64,000 nucleotides of DNA. Source: Amia ocellicauda. Lineage: Eukaryota; Chordata; Actinopteri; Amiiformes; Amiidae. The notes below the pieces were generated by a model. It saw only the letters and a program-made list of their open reading frames with translations, was not told the DNA's origin and ran no database searches. Positions 22,541 through 33,500 of the stretch are shown here, piece by piece. Where the stretch lies: NCBI RefSeq assembly GCF_036373705.1, contig NC_089867.1:24385323-24449322 (forward strand), in the 5' to 3' direction. The position numbers and the translations under genes were made by a program. Positions within the stretch are counted from its first letter, which is position 1, and every line of letters begins with the position of its first letter.

Positions 22541-23140
22541 ATGCACCTCATAGATGACATTGAATCACTCGTTGCATTGTGGTTCTCCGCAGTTTATTTA
22601 ATATCAGCTGACCCCGCGTCTCATTCAAGTGTTCAAACCATTTAACTCTCACACACACACCATGCATTGACAGTGATGGGCTGTCACTTTGAACAGGTCC
22701 CAGCCAGAGAAAATGGTCCCCCTTCTACAGGAAAGTTCAGCTTTTGGAAATATAGAGATAGTGTTATATATTAAAAAAAAATCACAGGAGAAGTTGAAAA
22801 TGATCCAATTCAAAGAAACAGACCCTACGCAGAGGATGAGTGTAGGACTGACTTTACACAAAGAGTTGTCGGTGTCGGAGTCTTTAGCATTGATTGAATT
22901 GCTGTATTTTGGTAATGCTTGGCATGCTTGTTGTGGAAACTGCAAATCGCCCCAAATTAAGGGTGTCTGCTAATTAATGCACAGATAAACTAAGTTATAT
23001 TTAACCGTTCTTATGTCATCATCATTGTCATCAATTATTACACCCCCAGAACACGGCCGTCATTTTTGTGTTACTGTCACTTTAATACGTTTGAGAGGCC
23101 GTTGCGCGGAGCACTGTGGGTAAAACAGAGCGGACCAATC
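22541..23140. promoter_or_regulatory. Intergenic space of the divergent ttc34/miip pair
   Basis: Roughly 0.6 kb separates the predicted first exons of ttc34 (minus) and miip (plus). The side next to miip has a CCAAT box (23135-23139) and CpG-rich sequence. The middle (about 22650-23080) is AT-rich with no gene. A shared or bidirectional promoter is inferred from the arrangement. Confidence 0.4.
23135..23139 (+). promoter_or_regulatory. CCAAT box upstream of miip
   Basis: GACCAATCAGG is a near-consensus NF-Y site, just upstream of the CpG-rich sequence leading into the predicted miip exon 1. Confidence 0.4.
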
Positions 23141-23149
23141 AGGAGACGA

Positions 23150-23314
23150 GGGAGAACTCCCAACTGTAATGGAGGCAAAGACGGGCAGCGGCGGTAATCC
23201 GTGATCAGAGCCGCAGCAGAAAAGCAGCCCGATTCGCCTGAGAGATAACCCCGGTGTTGCGGCTCACAGCGGGATTTACCGCAGGATTTACCCGGCAGAT
23301 GCGGCTCCGCGAAG
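23150..23314 (+). other. miip: Predicted first exon of miip (mostly 5' UTR)
   Basis: GC-rich sequence ending in a consensus donor, GAAG|GTAAGA, at 23315. It splices to the acceptor before exon 2 (24329). It contains an 11-codon upstream ORF (23169-23204) and an ATG at 23299 which, once spliced, is in frame with the main start (MRLREA then MSSFDQL). The 5' end is an estimate. Confidence 0.45.
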
Positions 23315-23564
23315 GTAAGAGTCTTTACGACATGAGCGACTCCCTGACGGCACGTCGAGGGGTTTCCACGGAAACGAACCGCAACAGTCGAGTTATTTTA
23401 TATTTATATTTATTTATATTTATTTATATATTTATACATCTCCGTCAAAGTGCGTCAGGTTGATGAATATTGTCACATAGGAGCTTCAACAGACCAGACC
23501 GTCTTTTCTCGAGAAAAGGTTTAATCTGACCCCACTGACAACCTGCCTGCGGCGTCGCCTCTCA

Positions 23565-23602
<38 letters not shown>
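23565..23602. repeat. AAT microsatellite
   Basis: About twelve AAT units directly in front of an interspersed repeat copy, as is common for repeat tails or heads. Confidence 0.92.
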
Positions 23603-23603
<1 letters not shown>

Positions 23604-23778
23604 GCAGATGCCCTTATCCAGGGCGACTTACAACATAAGTGCAATACAAAGTGCAAAAATACAGTTCAATAAAGGCATCAATCATTACAAATTCAAATTT
23701 ACATTAAACAGAGCAATTCATAATGTATAATACATTTTACAACTTCCAGTTTACACAGGTAAGTACAGTAAGTGAGGT
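23603..23778 (+). repeat. Interspersed repeat (GGCAGATGCCCTTATCCAGG family), copy 1
   Basis: Starts GGCAGATGCCCTTATCCAGG and runs through CATAATGTATAATACATTTT to a TTTACACAGGTAAGTACAG end. A second copy with the same start and end lies at 36269-36441. The core resembles the conserved tail found in many fish SINEs and LINEs. Family name not assigned. Confidence 0.7.
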
Positions 23779-23792
23779 CATACATCCTGGGT

Positions 23793-24308
23793 CAGGGGCG
23801 GCCAAGACTCACTGATACACATGGCCCGTGTGGTCCGATCCATCAGACGAGCTACTGCAGCTCAAATTGCTGAAAAAGTGAATGCTGGTTTGATAGAAAG
23901 GTGTCAGAACACACAGTGCATCGCAGTTTGATGCGTATGGGGCTGCGTAGCCGCAGACCAGTCAGGGTGCCCATGCTGACCCCTGTCCACTGCCGAAAGC
24001 ACCTACAATGGGCACGTGAGCATCAGAACTGGACCACGGAGCAATGGAAGAAGGTGGCCTGGTCTGATGAATCACGAGTTCAGGGTGTTGACTTGGCCTC
24101 CAAATTCCCCAGATCTCAATCCAACAGAGCATCTGTGGGATGTGCTGGACAAATAAGTCCGATCCATGGAGGCCCCACCTCACAACTTACAGGACTTAAA
24201 GGATCTGCTGCTAATGTCTTGGTGCCAGATACCACAGCACACCTTCAGAGGTCTAGTGGAGTCCATGCCTCGACGGGTCAGTGCTGGTTTGGGACCTACA
24301 CAATATTG
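23793..24308 (+). mobile_element. 5'-truncated, internally deleted Tc1 derivative
   Basis: Closely related to the copies at 38002-38896 and 42759-43630, but the left third and the right terminal repeat are missing. It begins in the GGGCGGCCAAGACTCACTGA region and stops at GGGACCTACACAATATT. It reads [18 protein letters not shown].. to WSDES, then jumps to the sequence before the DLNPTEHLWD block, the same internal deletion as the other copies. A stop (TAA) follows LDK; after it an open tail continues into miip exon 2, whose acceptor lies only about 20 nt beyond the remnant. Confidence 0.85.
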
Positions 24309-24328
24309 TTCGTCTGCTCTTCACACAG

Positions 24329-24588
24329 CCATGTCCTCATTCGACCAGCTGGAGGCGCTACGCATACAGAATAAAGACCTGCTGCGGCTGCTGAGACAGG
24401 GAGGGCAGCGGCTGCAGGGGCTGCGCAGCGGGACGGGGCAGGTCTGCACAGTGAAGGCCTGCGTCTCTACCACCACGACCCAGGCTGCAAGTGTCTCCAC
24501 GGCACGGCCATCCCGTATAACCTGGCCAGAGCTAGGAGGACCCTCGGAGACTGTGGCAGCAGCCCGCAGCAGTGGCAGCTGGGAGCAG
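24329..24588 (+). CDS. miip: miip exon 2 (start codon exon)
   Basis: Acceptor CTCTTCACACAG, two bases of 5' UTR, then ATG at 24331. Encodes residues 1-86, [19 protein letters not shown].. to SGSWEQ, phase 0. Donor GTATGG. A transposase-derived open frame precedes the exon without a stop. Confidence 0.88.
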
Positions 24589-27500
24589 GTATGGAGGTTC
24601 ACCTGGATTTTTAACATTCATTTTAAGGCAACTGCTTTAGTGAGATACCTGTTATACTCTTTAAAACCCCTGGATGTTGTGTTCCAGGTGGAAGGTGATG
24701 CCGGGTCCCAGGGGACTCGGGGCCCCACAGAGCAGGGCAGTCCTGCAGGGTCATTGGTGACTTTCACAGGGGAATGTCTGGGCCGGGCCCGGGCAGCCCT
24801 GCGTGGAACCGGAGCTCGGGAGGGTGAGACGCCGCTGAGCAGAAGCAGGACTGATGCTGTCCTAGCGGGGAGAGCAGAGGCACAGACCAGGGACAGCGTT
24901 GGGGCTCTGGGTACGAGTCGCTGCTCTGTCGCCAAAAGCAACAAACACTCTTTAGGGCTGGTGGCGTTTCAGAGGAGAGAAGAAAACCCACCAGCCTTCG
25001 TTGACCTCAATACCCCCCTCTGTAAAACTCACAGTATTGAGTCAGAAGTAATAAATGAATGAACTGATTTTCTAATTATGGATTGTAAAGGCACCGCACA
25101 ATCGATGACTATTCCCCCATCTTGTGTGTTGTCCCTCAGGGCAGACAGTCGGTGTGCATGAGGGAATTCGGGGGATGTCCACCCCAGAGCACAAGAGAGC
25201 CACCCAGCAGCTAGGACTGGAGCCCCCCATCTACTCTGAGCGTCTGCTGGACCAGGGGAACCACCGGCCCCGACAGACCGTCCAGAGCAGCGCCACCAGA
25301 CCCAAACCCATCCTCCTGACACCGCACAGAGAGAGGGAGCGGGTGAGAGGGGCAGGGGGCGGTTTGGGCAAACAGTCATATCTATGAGCAAGTTACCATG
25401 CATTTATTTATATCCTGCTCTATGGTTGTGTGTTTTTTTCAGTAGAAAAGCTGAGTTTTGTTTATTTTTCTCTGCTCCTTCCAGGCCCGTTTCATTTCCT
25501 TGTATATGCAGGTAATCTTCCTTGTTTCCTTCTTATTGACACTAGCAAAGGCAAGAGCGCTTGTATGTTTTATTCTCTGCTTCGTGGGTGTGTTTTCTGG
25601 CGTTTGCTTGTCCAGGTAGACCGCCTGGCCTGAATATAGCTCTCGGGAAACCCAGCTCTAAAAACAATACTATTCTTATTATACGTCCATATCCAGGGAG
25701 ATTTATGATTGTTACGATCTATCACATTACTGTTACAGACAATCACACCTTTCTACAGCTGGGTTTGTACTGGAGCATTGTGGGTTCAGTGTCTTGCTCA
25801 AGCATCCGACAGCAGGCCGCTCTGGAGCCCAGAACCCCAGCGGGCCATTTGAACATGAAATTGTAGAAATCGTGGAATATTCTCTGTTTAGCGGAATAGA
25901 AAGCACCTCCTTAACCCTTCAGCCATTCCAAGTATGAGTTTGATGTTCTTTCATCTTGGAATCATACTGGAGGTGTTGAAATTTACCCAGAACATATTAA
26001 TCTGACAACAAGAGATGATTTGTGTGTGTGTGTGTCAGTCACCCCTCCGCTGAACTGTTGGCCACCACTTGCAGCCATTTATTCGAAGACTGTGGTTTTA
26101 ATCTGTGTGATTTTCCTTCTGACAGTTTCCCAAGGGAGTCTGCTTTATCTTCGCCAAGACTTTGACCATGTCAGACGGGCTGCACGCTTCCTGCGGTTTC
26201 CCTCATTGTTCCCTGATTGATTGTAATCAGCACAGGCTTAAAATCAAGCTGAGATTCTACTGATTACTTTCATCAGAACTCAACACGTGGCAAACGGGCT
26301 CGGTGGTCAGTGTGACTCCATGTCTCCCTGCCCCGGCTAATATTATCGGTTGCAACGTGGCGTGATATGATATCAGTCTGTCCTGAATTTAAAGAGCAAG
26401 GTGCCCAGTTCCAGGAAAAAGACTTGCATTTGTAAAATCTGATTAGATTCTGCACAGGCCAGGGAGCTGACAGCAGACACGTAGTTTATGTTTTAGTGCA
26501 AATGCCGATCAGCGAACAAGGCTCTGCGGTTTTGTTGATACAGGCACGCGCTTGCACGGAGCCCTGCTCCCAAGTGTCCAAGTCGCCATCAAGGGCTTTA
26601 ATTACAGGTGGGTAGTGGTGATGAGTGTCTTGGATATACTGGCATCGTGCTTGGGCAACTTTGTGGGAAAGTGATTCTATCCTGTGCTTATGATCTGGGG
26701 AAATGTGAGACTTGGCTAGAATAATGGGGAGAAACAGCGTGAATTGAGTCCAAATACAGTAAAAGGTGGCAATATCGAAGCTCTGGCAGCAGGCTGAAGC
26801 TCTTGACAACTTTGGAGGCCTCATGGAAAATGTCTAAGTTGAACAAAAGGTTGACCAAGAAAGATTTTTATTTGGGAAGTAACTGATATTCTGAGCCGTA
26901 TGTATTTATCTAAATGAGTCACGAACATAATCCTAACATTTATTTTTCTCTGCTCCTTCCAGGCCCGTTTCATTTCCTTGTATATGCAGGTAATCTTCCT
27001 TGTTTGTGGAAAACAAAGGCTTTGAGGCAAAGTGTTAACATTCTTACATTTTGCTCGCTTTCAGTGTCATTTCTGAAATCCTACCTAAAGCACATCCCAT
27101 AAAATCAGAATGACTTCATGCCAATGTGTGGTCGAATCTGCTGCCGTACCTATCGGAGTCGTGGAAGGTTGCTGTGAATTTCCCTATATGTGTGTCTAGT
27201 GTCTGTGTCTAGATGGCGCTGTTTCACCAGTGAGTAACTCGGCACGCATTCGGTGCGTTCAGAGAGACGGGCACCTCAAACTTGTTCGAACGTCAGCCCT
27301 CTTGTCCTGTGCGTGCCGGGGAGATGGTAACATAGCAGCCATTCTTTGTTTTGAAAACCGATGCCATATTTCCAGGCACCGTCAACTGCGGTGCAGTTAA
27401 ATGGTTTCATAATTCATCCATTTAGTGCAGGGTGTGTCCTGATCTAATCCATTCTGGAGATAATGGGCCTGTGAGTGAGTCGCCGCTGTGCAACACTTAC

Positions 27501-30500
27501 TGCTGCAGAAATAAAGACGCACCTGTTAGTGAGAGATGAGCGCAAAACTTGAAGTGATTTGCCTACAGCAACTTGGATGATCATTTGATTAAAAAGCATG
27601 ACCTACTTTTCAGATGATCAGGTTGAGATAATGGCTGCTATCACGTAATCACTCTGCCAGTTTCATCCTGCAGGGGAATATCCCGTCTGTGTCCTACTTG
27701 ACAAACGCAACAAAGTCTTTCATTATTTTTTCTTGTGCAGGTTAGGAAGAATTATTTTCTCTAACCTCTGTTAACTTTGACACTTTCAGTTTGTGTGTAT
27801 CTAGACCACAGAGAGATGCCCCAGACTGAAACCTCAATCAGCGATGCTTCAGATATCTTGACCCAAATTAGGTCTTGAGTATTATTTCAAAGTGACTTAC
27901 TGGGTCAGTCTCAATATTGCTGTGCTGTCCAAAATGCTTTCTCCTCTTCACTTTGCGTTTCTCATCCGCATGTTTGCGCCCCTTCATGCAAATCAGGGGG
28001 CATTGTGTTACGAGAGCTAGTCTGGCTTTTTGTAATGTGCAAGTGAGATTGTGCAAGTGTACGAGATGAAAGTGCCCAGGTGCGTGTAGGGATTGTAAAA
28101 TCATACCTTTCAGAATAAGGCTGAAGCTGCAGCATGCACTTATTGGTGGCAGTTTTATATCAGGAGGAAAGTCTTAAAGGAAATCAAGGCAATGTTTAGG
28201 ATCACAGATCATCTCTGGGGACTTTTTACAGTCAGGTGTCTTGGCTGAAAGTGCTTCCTAATCTCATTGTGAAGCCTAATGAATGACTTATTTAAACAGC
28301 ACTGCCAAAGGAAACCTCTATTAAAGGGACATGTGCTTGACAGATTTCTTTCTGTTAGCAGAAAACTGCAGAATGGAAAGAGGGAAAGAATGAGTTATGC
28401 TTAAAAATTCCCTAAACTGCTCAAAATATGATCAGAGAATGTGATTGCATTTTTTTAACAATAGGTTTAAAATAGCACAAGGTCACATTATTGGAAATTG
28501 TGAGATATCAGGCTAAACCTATTGTAATTAAAAAGTAACAAACATAGTCTCTGACTCCTCTTTCCCCTGCTTATGCAGTATTCTCCTCCTTGTGATGTTA
28601 GGCTCTGCTCTAAAATTAATTTATTGTCCCTCAGTACTCAGTAATGCCTGTAATATGTTACTACTGTATCTGAACAGATGTGGATCTGTGATCAGATTTA
28701 TGCTTTGGGATTAGTGTGTGAAGATCTAGGAACCAGAGATGAAAAAAATGCATAGTTATTTAATTTAAGATGGCTTTTAATAGCACATAACTAGTTGTTG
28801 TAGTCTTATTATGCTTCATAATATTTTATTTAATGGATTAATTTGCTGGTTGTAAGCAAGCAAAATCAATTCTGTGTTTTCCTGCAATTCACAAACCGAG
28901 CACTTAACTGTGTGAATCTGGGTTCTCTGCTTTGCATTATTCAAATAAACAAGGACATGCAGCAGTTCAGGCTAAATTAAGCCTGTTTTATGTATCGCAA
29001 TACTACTTTATTTTGCTTTGCTTGAAAAATGGCAGCTTTTTTTGTGTACTGCATCAGCTTAATTGCTTATTTGCTGAAAACTCTGTACGTTTTACTTAAC
29101 AATAGCACTTTTCTGGTCGCCTCAACAAGATTACAACATTAGAGGCAGATCCTGGTGGTGCTGAGGTTGCTGGTGAACAGTTTTATTGTACCAAGGAAAG
29201 ACAGTTTAATTAATAACACACTGTCTCAACTCCTACTTTCTAGGTCTCGATACAGGATGTGTTCAAGTGTCTTTGATCTACATGGAAAGACCCAGGGCTG
29301 CTTTCAGGTGTTCACTGTGCTTTTGCAAAAGATGGAAAAAGGATGTAATAAACAGCAACTATTTAAGATTTCAATAATGTCAGACTTTCAGTCTCTCTTA
29401 TTTGTTTTATTTGCATTTGATAGTATCATAAAAGACAGCAGAGTTAAAGTTAAAGGGAAAGTTGAAGAACAATACAAATCAAAACTGCCTGTAAAATGTC
29501 AGTTAAGGCTTTGGGGCTTTTAAAGTTTCCAGAAGAGAAGAAAAATGTAGCAACCTTTAAACCACAAGACAATTTCAGGTAGCAGCTGCTAAAATAATGC
29601 TGCCTTTCAAACTCAGACAAAAAAACTCAGATCAAGAATGGCTGTAATAGATTCAACACATAAAATACTTTCACATGTAAGTTTCATATCTGAGGAAATG
29701 AGAGTGATGGCTGAATGTGAAACGAATAGATTGCTGCTGATATCTCCTGATTCTCAGCTCGGACACATGGGTCCCCAGCTGGCCAGACCTCGCCAGGTAC
29801 TGCCAAGCAAAAGCTCATGTGTGGCGGAGTGGCACCGGGAGAGAGAGGGCATGACATCACCCTCTTGACCCCATGCTTCTGATTGGCTGTTTCAGAAGGA
29901 CGCGGGTCACGTGATGTTCCGGTCCCCAGACGAGGAGTACACTCTGAGCGCTGGAGGCCTGTCCCAGCAGCCGCTGATGGGCTACGACTGGATTGCAGGT
30001 ATGGGTGCTGGAGGGGGTCTTCATTTTTATTGATGTTTATATGTGCTCCTGCTAGAACATCTGTCTTCTTTCTCATCTCCCCAGATAACCCAGAATACTG
30101 GAAAAAACATCGCTTCCCTTCCAGACTGCCACTAATGAATTGCTTGACCCTCAACTGCTCTCTCTCTCTCTCTCTCGAATAAGCTTATAAAAACTTACTA
30201 CCAGGAATTGCACAGGAAAAGCACAATGACACTATATTGTGAATGTTTCTTCAGTTCCAGAGAATTTCACTGAATTACTACAACATCTGGGTGTTAAAGT
30301 TATACGGTTCCTATACAGTTTTAATGTGGTAATGACGCATCACCCTCTGAGCTAGTAAAACAGGAGATTACACTGGAAACGGGCCACTTGCGAAGAGTGA
30401 AATAGAAACATGTCTAGGTCACAGAAGCTAACCGTATTTCAGCTCCAAATTGGTCCCCTGGACGGTGAGTCTGGTGGCTGCAGGGGCCTCTGTGACGTTG

Positions 30501-33500
30501 CGCCTTCCTTCCTTTCCTCCGCAGGCATGCTGGACACGGACAGCTCCCTGGCCGAGCGCTCGGAGCAGTTCTTCACTGAGATCAAGAGCTTCCGTCAGGT
30601 CAACCGTGACGAGTGCGTCCACGAGCCGTACGCGCAGTAAGAGCACCGGCCCTGTCGGGCATCCGATTCACTGCCCCGCTCACGTCGCACTGTTCTTGTA
30701 AATCGAGGGTTTGGATTTGTAATTCGAGACGGACGTGAGCACTGATCATTTAAAGCCCAGAGCTGCTAAGCGGGTACACTGTCAACATGTTTTCTCCTGG
30801 CATGAGAACATGTTTTTTGGTTGCACCGCTTTGTTACTACAGTTCCTGTTAAAAACAGATTTCCCTCGAAGAACCATGTGTTTACTGAGCCCTATGTATT
30901 GTGCTGTGAAGAAACCACTGCTTGTTAAAGCTGACGAGCTCTCCACAGGACTTTAGTCTTTACAAAAACAGTGAGCAATTTCACATTGCTGTTTACATTA
31001 AATAATTAATTTCTTGTTTGTCACGTCATGCTACATAGCTGGGCTTTTTTTTTTTTTTATTGGTGGGGGGTTACTCATTTCTCACTTTTATACTTTTCTT
31101 TTTTCTCTCTCTCTCTTGCTCTCTCTCTCTGTTACAGTAAATGTTCTCCAGGGAGAGAGAGTGACAAAGAAAGAGAGCGAGATAGTCAGAAAGCAAGAGA
31201 GAATGTTTACTGCAACACATAAAACAAGAAACATTTTAAAACATGACACAGTAATGACCAGCTCAGACCCCGTGTCCAGATTGGAAGCAATTTGCATTTT
31301 TCGAATTTTTGAGCTCCTGATTGTGACGGTAGGAAATGAGACACGAAGACAAATGAGACGGATTAGAGTCAAAATGTCTGTAATTTGCACACATCTGATC
31401 CACCAAGATTGCATTACAAATAAATCCCAAGTGAACAAAGTTTCTTCCAGTGTAATAATTGAATGTTATGGGGTGTCTTAGTGCTTGACAGAATCCTTCT
31501 CATGAAAATTGCACTTCTTTAAGGTGGTGATGTATTTTGTGAGGTGGCAGCATCTGTCTGTGTGGTTTGCTTTCGCAGAGTGGAAGATCTCAACTTTTCG
31601 CCCACGAGAATGTCCAGAAAAGAGCAAGAGCTGGAGTTCGAGCAGGACTCTCACCAATGTACGGGTCCTCATTGTGCGTGTGTGTGTGTGAGGGATAGTG
31701 CGTTTCTGAGTGAGTGTGTGAGGGAGAGTGCATTTCTGAGTGAGCATGAGTGTGTGTGTGTGACAATAATAATATCTTTAGTTGATTTATAGTGCTTTTC
31801 GTAATCAAATATCACGCTGCGCCTTGCAGACCGACAGTAAACATCAGAGCAACATATAATACAAAATATAGACCATAATGTTGATAAAATAACAGATGCT
31901 AAACAATATTTAAACTTGAAACTGCTGACCCTCTGTGAACCGCGTCTCTCATCTACAGGCACCTACTGCTACAGAGTCAACAGCCGCCTCTTCCCTGTGC
32001 CCCTGGACCCCCGGGCAGCGTGCCCTGTGTGCAGGACCCCCCGATCCCAGCGCCCCCACGCCCCCTCAGAGCCCGCCTTCATCAGGTATACCGATCCCCC
32101 CCGTCCCGTACCGCTCGCCGCACCTCCTCAAAGCCCTTCCCACAGCACTGGACCCCAAGTGGCGCGACTCGACCGTGTGGCGACCTCTGTTTTGTCGAGC
32201 TCCCGTACTCGGTCGGGTGATGTTTCCACCAGGGCCCGTGTCGGGTCAGGACCAGCAGCCGTGGGTTTTCTGGGCTCTGGCAGGACTTCTTATTGACACT
32301 AGCAAAGGCAAGAGCGCTTGTATGTTTTATTCTCTGCTTCGTGGGTGTGTTTTCTGGCGTTTGCTTGTCCAGGTAGACCGCCTGGCCTGAATATAGCTCT
32401 CGGGAAACCCAGCTCTAAAAACAATACTATTCTTATTATACGTCTTGGCAGATGTCCATATCCAGGGAGATTTATGATTGTTACGATCTATCACATTACT
32501 GTTACAGACAATCACACCTTTCTACAGCTGGGTTTGTACTGGAGCATTGTGGGTTCAGTGTCTTGCTCAAGCATCCGACAGCAGGCCGCTCTGGAGCCCA
32601 GAACCCCAGCGGGCCATTTGAACATGAAATTGTAGAAATCGTGGAATATTCTCTGTTTAGCGGAATAGAAAGCACCTCCTTAACCCTTCAGCCATTCCAA
32701 GTATGAGTTTGATGTTCTTTCATCTTGGAATCATACTGGAGGTGTTGAAATTTACCCAGAACATATTAATCTGACAACAAGAGATGATTTGTGTGTGTGT
32801 GTGTCAGTCACCCCTCCGCTGAACTGTTGGCCACCACTTGCAGCCATTTATTCGAAGACTGTGGTTTTAATCTGTGTGATTTTCCTTCTGACAGTTTCCC
32901 AAGGGAGTCTGCTTTATCTTCGCCAAGACTTTGACCATGTCAGACGGGCTGCACGCTTCCTGCGGTTTCCCTCATTGTTCCCTGATTGATTGTAATCAGC
33001 ACAGGCTTAAAATCAAGCTGAGATTCTACTGATTACTTTCATCAGAACTCAACACGTGGCAAACGGGCTCGGTGGTCAGTGTGACTCCATGTCTCCCTGC
33101 CCCGGCTAATATTATCGGTTGCAACGTGGCGTGATATGATATCAGTCTGTCCTGAATTTAAAGAGCAAGGTGCCCAGTTCCAGGAAAAAGACTTGCATTT
33201 GTAAAATCTGATTAGATTCTGCACAGGCCAGGGAGCTGACAGCAGACACGTAGTTTATGTTTTAGTGCAAATGCCGATCAGCGAACAAGGCTCTGCGGTT
33301 TTGTTGATACAGGCACGCGCTTGCACGGAGCCCTGCTCCCAAGTGTCCAAGTCGCCATCAAGGGCTTTAATTACAGGTGGGTAGTGGTGATGAGTGTCTT
33401 GGATATACTGGCATCGTGCTTGGGCAACTTTGTGGGAAAGTGATTCTATCCTGTGCTTATGATCTGGGGAAATGTGAGACTTGGCTAGAATAATGGGGAG

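Larger units (their letters stand above)
25343..29895 (+). other. miip intron 4
   Basis: A 4.5-kb intron carrying one copy of the 1.4-kb duplicated block (25529-26940), which is bounded by two copies of a 67-bp direct repeat. Between 27006 and 29895 the DNA is AT-rich and I see no gene or transposon end. The 122-codon frame at 29155-29523 lacks support. Confidence 0.6.

Noticed and set aside
25529..26940. Classical transposon explanation for the duplicated block
   Set aside because: No terminal inverted repeats, long terminal repeats, poly-A or coding sequence; the 67-bp flanking repeats are too long for known transposase duplications.
29155..29523. 122-codon frame in miip intron 4
   Set aside because: AT-rich, no domain, and no splice phase fitting exons 4 and 5.
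30625..30642. In-frame stop at the end of miip exon 6 suggesting a truncated protein
   Set aside because: The TAA belongs to the donor CA|GTAAGA; splicing there keeps phase with exon 7 and conserved downstream exons.
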